DNA of 40,632 nucleotides from an uncultured Collinsella sp. (GCA_938023905.1 CALJCO010000028.1:1-40632), one strand, 5' to 3'; shown: positions 1-9,934, counted from the stretch's first letter. Translations and numbers: made by a program. The notes: generated by a model from the letters alone, not told the origin.

Positions 1-47
1 CGCAAACGCGTCCAGCTCGGCGGGCGTTACCTCTAAAGCCTCGGCCA

Positions 48-48
<1 letters not shown>
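1..48 (-). CDS. 5' end of an unidentified gene downstream of secA (partial)
   Basis: Only the first 16 codons lie in the window; the peptide begins MAEALEVTPAELDAFA and runs off the left edge. The ATG (46-48) overlaps the secA stop codon in a TAATG arrangement, so the gene is probably translationally coupled to secA and in the same operon. In many actinobacteria the gene after secA is prfB (peptide chain release factor 2), and an acidic N-terminus would fit, but 16 residues are too few to decide. The prfB idea is a guess from gene order only. Confidence 0.5.
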
Positions 49-2855
<2,807 letters not shown>

Positions 2856-2990
2856 GTGGTTTTCCTTTTTGGCCATCGCCCACGCCATGCAGCCTCGGGC
2901 GAGTTAAACACAGATAAATGTACTTTAGCCAAACAGGACGCGGCCTATACGGTCGACCTCGACCGCCACGTAATAACTACGACCCGACCG

Positions 2991-3025
2991 ACCTGCCAAA
3001 AAGGGACTGGTTTATTTTGGCAGGT
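2991..3025. repeat. Variable-arm hairpin repeat R1 (arms 11 bp, loop 13)
   Basis: Perfect inverted repeat ACCTGCCAAAA (2991-3001) and TTTTGGCAGGT (3015-3025) around a 13-nt loop AGGGACTGGTTTA. Read on the minus strand the loop is TAAACCAGTCCCT, resembling the 13-nt loop TAAGTCTGTCCCC of the repeat at 17253-17283, although the arms are unrelated. Confidence 0.8.
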
Positions 3026-3056
3026 TTTATCTGGGAAAACGCCGTCACTCTGCCAT

Positions 3057-3089
3057 TTGGTGCAAACCAACCTGTCCCCTTCGCACCAA
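3057..3089. repeat. Variable-arm hairpin repeat R2 (TTGGTGC arms)
   Basis: Inverted repeat TTGGTGC (3057-3063) and GCACCAA (3083-3089) around a 19-nt loop containing CCTGTCCCC. It belongs with R3 and R8, which use the same TTGGTGCAA-type word. Confidence 0.65.
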
Positions 3090-3091
3090 TC

Positions 3092-3122
3092 TGGTGCAAT
3101 GGGGACGAGCTAGCTTGCACCA
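3092..3122. repeat. Variable-arm hairpin repeat R3 (TGGTGCAA arms, loop 15)
   Basis: Inverted repeat TGGTGCAA (3092-3099) and TTGCACCA (3115-3122) around the 15-nt loop TGGGGACGAGCTAGC. The repeat at 17086-17118 has the same layout, a similar arm word and the 15-nt loop TGGGGACAGGCTGCT. Confidence 0.7.
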
Positions 3123-3123
3123 A

Positions 3124-3166
3124 TAAAAAGAAAAGGGCCGCGCACCCGAACGGATGCACGGCCCTT
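3124..3166 (-). terminator. Intrinsic terminator of rpmE
   Basis: A GC-rich stem (3135-3147 pairing with 3152-3164, 4-nt loop) is followed on the minus strand by a T-rich run (TTTTCTTTTT). It lies about 38 bp after the rpmE stop codon, so rpmE is probably a single-gene unit that does not read into secA. Confidence 0.9.
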
Positions 3167-3201
3167 ATGCCATGAATGCGAGCGATTCCGCGGCGAGCTA
3201 T

Positions 3202-3627
3202 TTACTCAGCAGCCTCGGTGGTCTCGGCCTCGGCAGCGGCCTCCTCGACGGGAGCCTCTGCGGGAGCCTCGGCGGCCTGCTTGGCAGCCTCCTCGGCAAA
3301 CTTAGCGGCACGCTTAGCCTTCTCGGCAGCCTTAGCCTCAGCGGCGGCCTTGCGAGCAGCCTCGGCCTCAGCAGCCTTGGCGGCCTTGGCAGCCTTGGCC
3401 TCCTCAGCCTTCTTGAGCTGGGCGGCAGCGGCGCCACCGAACTTGTCGGCGAAGCGCTGGACGCGTCCACCGGTGTCGACGAACTTCTGCTGGCCGGTGT
3501 AGAACGGGTGGCACTCGTTGCAAAGCTCGACCTTCATCTCGGACACGGTAGCGTGCGTCTTGAAGGTGTTGCCGCAGGAGCACGTCACCGTGCACTCGAC
3601 ATACTGGGGATGGATACCCTGCTTCAT
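3202..3627 (-). CDS. rpmE: 50S ribosomal protein L31 with long Ala/Lys/Glu C-terminal tail
   Basis: L31 bridges the two ribosomal subunits. The first 70 residues are a classical zinc-type L31: MKQGIHPQYV start, CSCGNTF, CNECHPFYTGQQK with four cysteines for zinc, and the VDTGGRVQRF end of the fold. About 70 further residues follow, made almost wholly of Ala, Glu and Lys (repeated KAAKAAEAEAA-like stretches) and ending acidic. Usual L31 is 65-80 residues, so this protein, at 141, is nearly doubled. The tail is likely helical or disordered; its role is unknown. The ATG has AAGGAG in front. A candidate promoter and leader hairpin lie upstream and a strong terminator downstream. Confidence 0.95.
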   Translation of the reverse strand: MKQGIHPQYVECTVTCSCGNTFKTHATVSEMKVELCNECHPFYTGQQKFVDTGGRVQRFADKFGGAAAAQLKKAEEAKAAKAAKAAEAEAARKAAAEAKAAEKAKRAAKFAEEAAKQAAEAPAEAPVEEAAAEAETTEAAE

Positions 3628-3677
3628 GGTAGGACTCCTTATTGGTCAGGCGCTGGTTACCGATCAGCGCATAAGGC

Positions 3678-3740
3678 GTCTTGGTTTCCGACCAAGACAA
3701 CAAACTCGGCTATGGTACCACGGCGCCGCGCGTCCCACAA
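3678..3740 (-). promoter_or_regulatory. Candidate rpmE promoter and leader hairpin
   Basis: On the minus strand TTGTGG (3735-3740), a 17-bp spacer and TACCAT (3712-3717) resemble a weak sigma-70 promoter. The leader then contains a perfect 8-bp inverted repeat, GTCTTGGT (3678-3685) and ACCAAGAC (3691-3698), with a 5-nt loop, about 50 nt before the start codon. L31 is known to repress its own synthesis through leader RNA in some bacteria; whether this hairpin does so is inference. Confidence 0.35.
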
Positions 3741-3820
3741 AAGGTTCACGGTCTTTTCGGAACGACACGAATCTGACCCATCGAAACACATCTCCACCGT
3801 TCCTTCAACTGGGAAAATGC

Positions 3821-3853
3821 CGTCCCCGGGGCCTGAGAAGGGCCCCGGGGACG
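3821..3853. repeat. 13-bp GC-rich perfect hairpin at the left island boundary
   Basis: Arms CGTCCCCGGGGCC (3821-3833) and GGCCCCGGGGACG (3841-3853) are perfectly complementary with a 7-nt loop. No T-run follows on either strand. The right arm overlaps the first two bases of the 64-bp direct repeat, and its GGGGACG resembles the constant core of the other palindromes. The right-hand copy of the direct repeat has no such hairpin beside it. Confidence 0.7.
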
Positions 3854-3915
3854 TTCGACTGACTGCGGGAACGGCCTTTCCGCTCAATGTGTTCGGCTGA
3901 GATCGGAAATCAACC
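3852..3915. repeat. Left copy of 64-bp direct repeat (candidate attL)
   Basis: These 64 bp recur in the same orientation at 11064-11127 with two mismatches (3858 and 3878). The repeats enclose 7.1 kb containing accessory genes and a recombinase remnant, so they look like the boundaries of an integrated element. There is no tRNA sequence in the repeat. Confidence 0.85.
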
Positions 3916-3923
3916 GTTTCATG

Positions 3924-5738
3924 TCATTCACCTCGCTCGTATGTATCGAGGTATTCCTGCTTGAGCGTCTGCGAGGACGACTCGATCTTTTCCATGAGCG
4001 TGCCGGCCTCGATGAAGTAGAACGAGTTGGTGAGGTCTGCCAGGTCGTCGAGCAGATGGCTTGAAATGAGCACGCTTCGTCCCCGCGCCACCTCGCTGCG
4101 CATCGCGTCGCAGGAGGTTTTCCGCTTTCCCGGATCGAGGCCGTTCAGCGGTTCATCGAGGATGAGGTACGGGCAATCGGTCGATATCGCCATGGCAAGC
4201 TTTACCTGCTGCTTCATTCCTGTCGAGAGTTTACGGGTCGGCTTGTCGAGATATGGGGAGATTCCGAGGGAGCTGCAGAGCGAGTCGATGTCGGCGGCCG
4301 ATTTCCACGCCTCCCTAACGAAAGCAAGGTGCTCGATGGCCGATAGCGTGGGATAGAGATCCGTGCCGCCTGAAGAGCTCAGGTAGACGAGTTCTGCAAA
4401 TTCGGCTGATCGACGTTGGCAGATTCCGTCTGCCGCCAGGCTTCCCGAGCGGATGCGGGTGGGAAATTGGCCCGACAGCGCTTCAAGAAGGGTGGTTTTC
4501 CCCGAGCCGTTGGGAGCAACGAGGCCCGCCGCCGTTCCCGGGCTCAGGAAAAGCGACCCGATTGAAAGTATCGTCGTGCTTCCGTATCCCACGCTCGCGT
4601 CTAGAAGCTCGAGCCCATGGTGCTTTTTCGCGGGTCCAGGCTGTTTGGGGGAACGTGTCGCAACGGCGCCGACCGCAAAAAGGACCGCGACGTATGCCAG
4701 GGCCACGGCAAGCATCGATGCGCTGCCTGAACCGGAGCCAATGAATTCTGTCGGGAAGCATCCTACGTAGCCCGTTGCCTCGATAGGCGAGAACACGGCC
4801 AGCGGCAGGAGATTGAGCGCGGCGTTATGCCCTAGTGCCGAATCGGACAGCAACGGGAATGCCGGGGCCGCGACAAGCAGCGCTGAGGTAAGGGGGCCCG
4901 CGAGGACGCGCCTCGTTGCGGTCGATAGGACGGCGGAGCAAACGGATATCAAGGTTCCGCCCGCAAGCAGCGCGAGAAGCAGGGCTGTGAAGACGTTTCC
5001 CGCGGTCGTGGTGGTAAGCGCGCCGTCATGGAAGAAGGCGATCGGGTACCCAATTTGCCCGAAGCCGTTTAGGGCCAAGGCGTAAATGCCCCCGGGTGCG
5101 AGGCCGGCGAGGAGCATCGCGGTCCCCGCGGCGATTATCGAAAACACGATCTGGATAAGGCGCCGGAATTTGGGCGCGGGCGCCTTTGCCGCCAGGGTCG
5201 CAGGCCTTGTGGCGCCGAGCACGAGTATCGACGAGAGAAGGAAGGGGATGAAGGGAAGGAAAGACGGCGCCGTGGCAATGGCGTAAGGCAGGAAGGAAAG
5301 GAATGGCAGGTCGTTTGCGGAGGCCGGGATATCCGTGATGCCGGAGCTGCTCAGGGCACGGCAATATGCGAGCGCTGCGTCATTGGTCTCTCGGTCTCCC
5401 ACGATGGACCCGGATTGGAAGCCTTCGCCCATGAGCGCGTAGTAGCTCTCGGCAGAATCGAGAAAGGCGGCGTCGGTTTGAGCGGCAAGGGCGGCGTTCG
5501 CGTATCTTGCAAGCTCCGCGTCAGCTTGCTGCTCTGGCGATAGGTCTGTGCCGCTGGCCTGGGGCGCGCGCGTATTGAATGCGTCGACAAAGCCCTGCAT
5601 GCCCTGCTTCATAAAGAAGGGCCCGTAGATGGGTGAATTGAACGCAATGGGGACGGAAAAGGCTGCAGCGAGAACGAGCGTACAAATCCATGCGGCCTTG
5701 TCTCTTAGGATCAGTTTGAGAAGAAGTCGACAGTACAT
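3924..5738 (-). CDS. ABC exporter: N-terminal permease fused to C-terminal ATPase
   Basis: The 604-residue protein starts with a membrane anchor, has a roughly 100-residue extracytoplasmic segment, then several hydrophobic helices (about residues 150-370), and ends with a complete ABC ATPase: Walker A APNGSGKTT near 408-416, signature LSTGMKQQ near 503-510, Walker B LILDEP near 525-530 and the switch histidine in SSHLL. The permease part contains NGFGQIGYPIAFF, matching the NG-x-G-x2-YP motif found twice in the large permease at 6638-8860. It probably works as a half-transporter dimer, or with the neighbouring ATPase and permease, exporting a peptide or giving self-immunity. The substrate is unknown. 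It is separated by 153 bp from the upstream ATPase gene and might have its own promoter. The start ATG has only a weak ribosome binding site. Confidence 0.8.
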   Translation of the reverse strand: MYCRLLLKLILRDKAAWICTLVLAAAFSVPIAFNSPIYGPFFMKQGMQGFVDAFNTRAPQASGTDLSPEQQADAELARYANAALAAQTDAAFLDSAESYYALMGEGFQSGSIVGDRETNDAALAYCRALSSSGITDIPASANDLPFLSFLPYAIATAPSFLPFIPFLLSSILVLGATRPATLAAKAPAPKFRRLIQIVFSIIAAGTAMLLAGLAPGGIYALALNGFGQIGYPIAFFHDGALTTTTAGNVFTALLLALLAGGTLISVCSAVLSTATRRVLAGPLTSALLVAAPAFPLLSDSALGHNAALNLLPLAVFSPIEATGYVGCFPTEFIGSGSGSASMLAVALAYVAVLFAVGAVATRSPKQPGPAKKHHGLELLDASVGYGSTTILSIGSLFLSPGTAAGLVAPNGSGKTTLLEALSGQFPTRIRSGSLAADGICQRRSAEFAELVYLSSSGGTDLYPTLSAIEHLAFVREAWKSAADIDSLCSSLGISPYLDKPTRKLSTGMKQQVKLAMAISTDCPYLILDEPLNGLDPGKRKTSCDAMRSEVARGRSVLISSHLLDDLADLTNSFYFIEAGTLMEKIESSSQTLKQEYLDTYERGE

Positions 5739-5891
5739 TCAGAAGCACCTACGTTCCTCAAAGAATCGTTAGATTAAAAGTAACAGACCGGATGAAGATA
5801 CGTGCGACGGGGGCGAGGCGAATGGCTGAGCGGTATCGATACGCGGGTTCAACGGTATCACATTGGCCACATAGATTTTTAACTTGCATTT
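5739..5891. other. Gap between the two ABC genes with a 10-bp palindrome
   Basis: No gene is seen. The stretch is more AT-rich than its neighbours and contains the perfect palindrome GTATCGATAC (5833-5842). No hexamer pair stands out clearly as a promoter on the minus strand, though the gap is large enough to hold one for the permease-ATPase fusion gene. Confidence 0.4.
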
Positions 5892-6632
5892 CTACCCGCC
5901 CTTTTCGTAGAGTCGCCGATACGTGCTTAGCGCACCCTCGGCGCGTCCGGCAGGCTTTGCGAAATGGGATCCAGGAGACTTCGGCGCAGCATCATCTTGC
6001 GGAATGCTTCTAATGAGCCTCCCATCCTTCAAAAACAGAATCTCATCGCACAGCCTATCGACCGAATCCAAGATGTGGGATGACATGATGATGCACGTAC
6101 CAGAATCGGCCAGCTTCCTGAGAATCTCGGAATGCAAGTCCACCCTGCTGGGGTCGAGCGCGTTCATGGGCTCATCTAATAGAAGGTACCGCGCGCCCGT
6201 CGCATACGCAATCGCCAGGGTAAGCTGCTGCTTCATGCCCTGGCTCAGAGTGCGGATCCTCATCTTCGCGAACTCGCCTATCTGCGTTTGTTCCACTATC
6301 TCTTCGATATCGCGAGCATGCGGCCACATATCGCAAACCATCTTGAGGTGATCTTCCGCACGCAATCCGGGATACAGCAGCGTCCCCTCACCAGGTGCAT
6401 AGAAGATCATAGAACGGACCTCTCTCGCACCCGTACCCTGCACCTCATCCAGAACGATGCTCCCGTCCACGCGAGGACCCGGCAAACCTGCCATCGCACG
6501 CAGCAACGTCGTCTTTCCATGCCCGTTCGGAGCGACGAGACCGTAGACCGTACCCGGGGCAAACTCAGCGTTCACCGAATCTACGAGCACCTTCTTTCCA
6601 TAAGAGATCGTCAGCGTTTGAAGGTCAATCAT
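5892..6632 (-). CDS. ABC transporter ATP-binding protein
   Basis: A 246-residue stand-alone ABC ATPase: Walker A APNGHGKTT near residue 35, signature LSQGMKQQ near 130, Walker B LLLDEP near 150 and the switch histidine in SSHIL. It resembles the ATPases of ABC-2-type peptide and antibiotic exporters and is close in style to the ATPase domain of the fusion protein downstream. The upstream permease stop codon TGA overlaps an ATG at 6641, but AGGGG directly abuts that ATG; the second ATG at 6632 (MIDLQTLTIS) has this AGGGG at a 9-nt spacing, so I favour it. Either way translation is coupled to the permease, and the two probably form one complex. The C-terminal 35 residues lie outside the core fold. 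Confidence 0.88.
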   Translation of the reverse strand: MIDLQTLTISYGKKVLVDSVNAEFAPGTVYGLVAPNGHGKTTLLRAMAGLPGPRVDGSIVLDEVQGTGAREVRSMIFYAPGEGTLLYPGLRAEDHLKMVCDMWPHARDIEEIVEQTQIGEFAKMRIRTLSQGMKQQLTLAIAYATGARYLLLDEPMNALDPSRVDLHSEILRKLADSGTCIIMSSHILDSVDRLCDEILFLKDGRLIRSIPQDDAAPKSPGSHFAKPAGRAEGALSTYRRLYEKGG

Positions 6633-6637
6633 CGAGA

Positions 6638-8860
6638 TCATCCCCTTTCGATCTTTGGAACACTCAGGCGCACCATCAACGGAGATACGGCGCCCAAGAC
6701 CACCAGCAGAGCGCCCGATGCGCCGACGACCTCTCCAAAAGGCATCGCGTTCGTCCCTCGCCCAAGGAACCCAATCGTCCCCACCTGGGAAGCGGGATCA
6801 AACGAGGCGAATGGAGCCAGCAGCGCGACGCCCATGCCCACGCTTTCAACATGAGCGCTCAACGAACCCAACACCAAGAGAACCGCGCAAACCATTCCGG
6901 TGACAACGGGGTTGCGGCTAATCGCTGCTGTCAACGCAGCGACGACGGAAATCACGCCGTATGCCATGACCAGCAACGGAATACTGCACAACACCGCCTC
7001 CCCCACCGTGGACGTTGTCGAAGCTCCCGCCCGAATGAGAGCGACGGGATACTCCGATCCACCCGCACCGTTCTTAATCACGGACACAACGACAGCGGGA
7101 ACCATCGACACCAAAAGCAGCACCAAGCCAAGCAGGAGAGCCAGCGCAACAGCCGTCAGAAAACGCACATGCGCTGTTGCGGGGATCTGGAGAACCAGAA
7201 GGGAACGACACTGCAGGTGGGTGCACGCGAGCGATGTGACAACCACGGGCAACAGCAAAAATAAGGAGGGAAGCGCTGCCTGGAGATACGAAAGGAGGAT
7301 TAATGGGGGCATCTTCGTACTTAACTCGTAAACCTTGGGGTCCGGCAAGCTCGCGATCGACTCAAGCAGAAGGGCGCGCGCCTCCGCACGAGAAGGAGTC
7401 TCCGGCTCGATTCCGATCGATTGCAGGAGAGTCGCATCTGCCGCGCCCAGCTCACCTCGAGCGCGCTCGTACGTCGCAAGGCTTCGAAACCCCTCCGCAG
7501 GCATAGGCGCGTACACGAAACCCGAAAGAGCATCCCGCATGTCTTCCAGGGCCGCTTTGCCCTCGACGTCCATATTCGCAGCGTTCTGCTCTAGATACCG
7601 ATCTATTGAACGGAGCTCTCCATCCCTATACCGAACAGCGGAAACGTTATCAGCGTCAGGAAACATCTCGACCAGAGCCGGGGCCAGCATCGTCGTCGAC
7701 ATTGCAATCGCGCATACGGCGAGGGTAGGAGAACGCAGGAGCAGTTTCCCCATCGTTCTTACGTATGCAACGGCGAAGGCACAAGCGCTCGAACGAGTTG
7801 CCGTTCTCGATGCAGTGAAGGAACCTCTCTCAAGACAAATCGGGGATATCGGGCACGCGCAGCCGCTCTTTCCAGCAACGCAAAGCAGGCTAATTGCCAG
7901 CACCTCGATCCCGATTGCGCATACGAGGGCAATCGCGCCACGCTCGAAGCAAAGTCCAGGCAGATTCACTATCTGCGTTGTCGGGTACGGGCTATAGGCG
8001 CCGACGGTCAACTCAGTGTTCGCATACGTAAGGGGATTCAACAGGGCGAACTCACGTAAAGCGATGGATCTTCCGTAATACCCGGGAACCATCGTCACCC
8101 CCATCAGGGCACATACGAACACGATTCCAAGCGTAGGGTTATTGGCAATCTTCACGGCAAGGTGAACGACAAGCGAGATGAACGCTGCCACCAAGAATTG
8201 CAAGATGGCCGTCTGCGCGAACACCAGCCAAGCCGGTTTGATAACCGGAGTCGCATATTGAATGTAGCCTATCGGATAGAACGGCGAGCCCGGGCCATTC
8301 TTCACAAGCGCGGCGATTATCCCTGGAAGATTGATGGCGAGGACGGCAAGCATTGCAAAAACACTCGCCCATACGCTCGATGCAACAAGTCTACCCAGCT
8401 CGCCCATCGGTGCCTGGATGATGAGCTTTTCACGTTTGTTAAGACGCGCGGCAAGGAACGAGACGGCAACGGCCGTTGCGACCCATAGCAAGTACTCCTT
8501 CGATCCGTCATAATAGGTGTACTCTCCATCCGATATCTGCAGAAACGGAAGTAGGGGAGAGAGCGGTGCCAAGATAAGACGTCCCGCGGCAAGAGGGTAC
8601 AGAAGCGCGGGCATGCTTGATGAAGAGGTACAGACACCGTCCTCCCCCGCATTCACAAGCGCATCCGCATAGGATGCTGACAATTCCTGCTCAACACGGG
8701 TTATTCCCGACTCGAGGTATTCGACCCGTCCGTCGATGCCAGCCGCGCTCCTGAAGACGGGCAGAGCACAAAGAACCATCAACGCAACAACGACAACACA
8801 GAGCGACCTGGAGGAGAGAAGCGACCTAAAGATCGCCTTCGAGATTTTGAGCATATTCAT
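6638..8860 (-). CDS. Large ABC-2-like permease with two homologous halves
   Basis: A 740-residue membrane protein. Each half has an N-terminal anchor helix, a soluble extracytoplasmic segment, and a block of about five or six hydrophobic helices. The halves share the motif VKNGPGSPFYPIGYI (first) and IKNGAGGSEYPVALI (second), pointing to internal duplication; the permease part of the fusion gene at 3924-5738 carries a third version. It is coupled to the ATPase gene downstream (ATGA overlap) and lies after the small secreted protein gene. I chose the ATG at 8860 (MNMLKISK) because AAGG precedes it; the in-frame extension upstream runs through a hairpin. Probable job: export of, or immunity to, the neighbouring peptide. 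I do not recognise a named family beyond ABC-2-like. Confidence 0.75.
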   Translation of the reverse strand: MNMLKISKAIFRSLLSSRSLCVVVVALMVLCALPVFRSAAGIDGRVEYLESGITRVEQELSASYADALVNAGEDGVCTSSSSMPALLYPLAAGRLILAPLSPLLPFLQISDGEYTYYDGSKEYLLWVATAVAVSFLAARLNKREKLIIQAPMGELGRLVASSVWASVFAMLAVLAINLPGIIAALVKNGPGSPFYPIGYIQYATPVIKPAWLVFAQTAILQFLVAAFISLVVHLAVKIANNPTLGIVFVCALMGVTMVPGYYGRSIALREFALLNPLTYANTELTVGAYSPYPTTQIVNLPGLCFERGAIALVCAIGIEVLAISLLCVAGKSGCACPISPICLERGSFTASRTATRSSACAFAVAYVRTMGKLLLRSPTLAVCAIAMSTTMLAPALVEMFPDADNVSAVRYRDGELRSIDRYLEQNAANMDVEGKAALEDMRDALSGFVYAPMPAEGFRSLATYERARGELGAADATLLQSIGIEPETPSRAEARALLLESIASLPDPKVYELSTKMPPLILLSYLQAALPSLFLLLPVVVTSLACTHLQCRSLLVLQIPATAHVRFLTAVALALLLGLVLLLVSMVPAVVVSVIKNGAGGSEYPVALIRAGASTTSTVGEAVLCSIPLLVMAYGVISVVAALTAAISRNPVVTGMVCAVLLVLGSLSAHVESVGMGVALLAPFASFDPASQVGTIGFLGRGTNAMPFGEVVGASGALLVVLGAVSPLMVRLSVPKIERG

Positions 8861-8890
8861 CGCCAACCTTAACCTCATCCAGTCGGAACA

Positions 8891-8919
8891 GAAGGGCCGA
8901 ACAAAATGCTCGGCCCTTC
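8891..8919 (-). terminator. Hairpin between the secreted peptide gene and its exporter
   Basis: A perfect 10-bp stem, GAAGGGCCGA (8891-8900) with TCGGCCCTTC (8910-8919), and a 9-nt loop lie 7 bp after the peptide stop codon. On the minus strand only TGTTCC follows, so there is no proper U-tract. It probably acts as a partial terminator or an mRNA-stabilising 3' hairpin that makes the peptide transcript more abundant than the exporter transcript. Confidence 0.65.
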
Positions 8920-8926
8920 CTCGCAT

Positions 8927-9292
8927 CTAGTAGGTGCTATAGACAAATTGCCATTTATCAGTTGTGCCAAGAACACCACAGGAGCACATTGCAGCGAGGC
9001 GGGATTCCCTATGATGCGCGGATCGGCGATAGCCATTTCGGTAGGAAATCGTCTTGTAAGAGATGTTGAACATCGAGATGCTGTGCCCGCTTACGCCGCG
9101 AGGACAGCTGTAGCTCCAGTAGGTATCGACGACGTCGTCCGTATACCCGAGGGGCTCAACGAGGGCACACTGGCTGCTCTCATGGGAAGGAGGCATCGGG
9201 GTATCCGCAAAAGCGGGGGCTCCCGGCAGCAACAAACAAAGAGCGAGGCCGAGGAAAACCAAGAGCTTACACGACTTAACAGTACTGAACAT
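8927..9292 (-). CDS. Small secreted Cys-containing protein, possibly lactococcin 972-like bacteriocin
   Basis: A 121-residue precursor with a clear Sec signal peptide (basic MFSTVKSCK, hydrophobic LLVFLGLALCLLLPG, cleavage after APAFA near residue 29). The mature part of about 92 residues has four cysteines, is rich in Ser, Tyr and His, and ends in an aromatic tail (KWQFVYSTY). The pattern of W-x-Y, S-x-F/Y-x3-KT-x-SY, NG-x2-RS and a terminal aromatic stretch recalls lactococcin 972-type bacteriocins, which are usually encoded next to a multi-pass membrane protein and an ABC ATPase, as here. The family assignment is tentative; secretion is well supported. I placed the start at 9292 because GGAGAGG sits before it. 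An antagonistic peptide or secreted signal are both possible. Confidence 0.7.
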   Translation of the reverse strand: MFSTVKSCKLLVFLGLALCLLLPGAPAFADTPMPPSHESSQCALVEPLGYTDDVVDTYWSYSCPRGVSGHSISMFNISYKTISYRNGYRRSAHHRESRLAAMCSCGVLGTTDKWQFVYSTY

Positions 9293-9304
9293 AATCCTCT
9301 CCAA

Positions 9305-9412
9305 TCTAGAGGGGTTTCGGTTGCAGTATGCTGTGATTACTTGCCGGCAAAGTCAATTTAACATAAACTGTTAAAAAGTAACCTGAGTTTTTTAAATTCT
9401 TCGGAGGTTATT
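9305..9412. promoter_or_regulatory. Divergent promoter region with dyad operator TTTAACA-N5-TGTTAAA
   Basis: The gap between the minus-strand peptide gene and the plus-strand DUF2975-like gene holds a perfect 7-bp dyad (9357-9363 and 9369-9375). On the plus strand TTGCCG, a 17-bp spacer and TAAACT form a plausible promoter whose -10 lies inside the dyad. On the minus strand TTGACT could serve as a -35 for the peptide gene. A second palindrome, TTGCCGGCAA, lies at 9341-9350. The XRE protein encoded 600 bp downstream is the obvious candidate to bind the dyad and so control both directions; this is inference. Confidence 0.5.
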
Positions 9413-9925
9413 ATGAGTTCCGACAATCGCACTCCCCGGCTTCATTCCTCCCGCATCGCATGTGCGATAGCCTCTGCGACCCTTTGCGCCACCGCCATCG
9501 CACAAGTGGCGTTCTCCTTAAAGCCAGCAATCGAAGTGCTCGACAACCCTGTAATTGCAGACTCCCCCGCGTATCCAGCCCTTGCGATCTCGACATTGGT
9601 CCCTGCCGTCATCGGTATCGCTACGACCATCCTCAGCGCCGTTCTCGTGTGGACGATCAAGAGCGGAGACCCCTTCAAGAAAGGGTCTGCGACATGCTTG
9701 AAGGTGCTCGGCATTCTCTTCGTTGTTCAAGCTGCCACCAGCCTCTACGCCGGCTCACTCAAAACCTCCGTTTCGATGTTTGGCGGCGAGGGGGCCGTCG
9801 GCGCCCAAGAGATCGCTTCATCATTCGATTGGACCTCTCTGGTTCTCGGCATCGTCCTGTTCATGCTTTCCCAGCTCTTCTTGTACGCCCGAGAGCTGTA
9901 CCTCGACTCCGACGAGATTGCGTAA
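9413..9925 (+). CDS. Four-helix membrane protein, DUF2975-like
   Basis: The 170-residue product has four predicted membrane helices (about residues 14-36, 54-82, 95-113, 140-160) and ends with the charged tail YARELYLDSDEIA, typical in position and style of DUF2975 proteins. Such proteins are commonly encoded directly before a small YozG-like XRE regulator, as here (9 bp gap), and the pair is thought to act together in membrane-linked gene control. GGAGG lies at good spacing before the ATG. The gene is divergent from the secreted peptide gene and could sense or respond to it; no direct evidence for that is in the sequence. Confidence 0.7.
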   Translation: MSSDNRTPRLHSSRIACAIASATLCATAIAQVAFSLKPAIEVLDNPVIADSPAYPALAISTLVPAVIGIATTILSAVLVWTIKSGDPFKKGSATCLKVLGILFVVQAATSLYAGSLKTSVSMFGGEGAVGAQEIASSFDWTSLVLGIVLFMLSQLFLYARELYLDSDEIA

Positions 9926-9934
9926 GGAAACGCC

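Larger units (their letters stand above)
2856..3201. other. secA-rpmE intergenic region with palindromes and no gene
   Basis: This 346-bp stretch holds no convincing coding frame. From left to right it contains the secA 5' leader (no clear promoter hexamers), three palindromic repeats (2991-3025, 3057-3089, 3092-3122) and the rpmE terminator. Short open frames here have no ribosome binding site and are built from the repeats. Confidence 0.7.
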
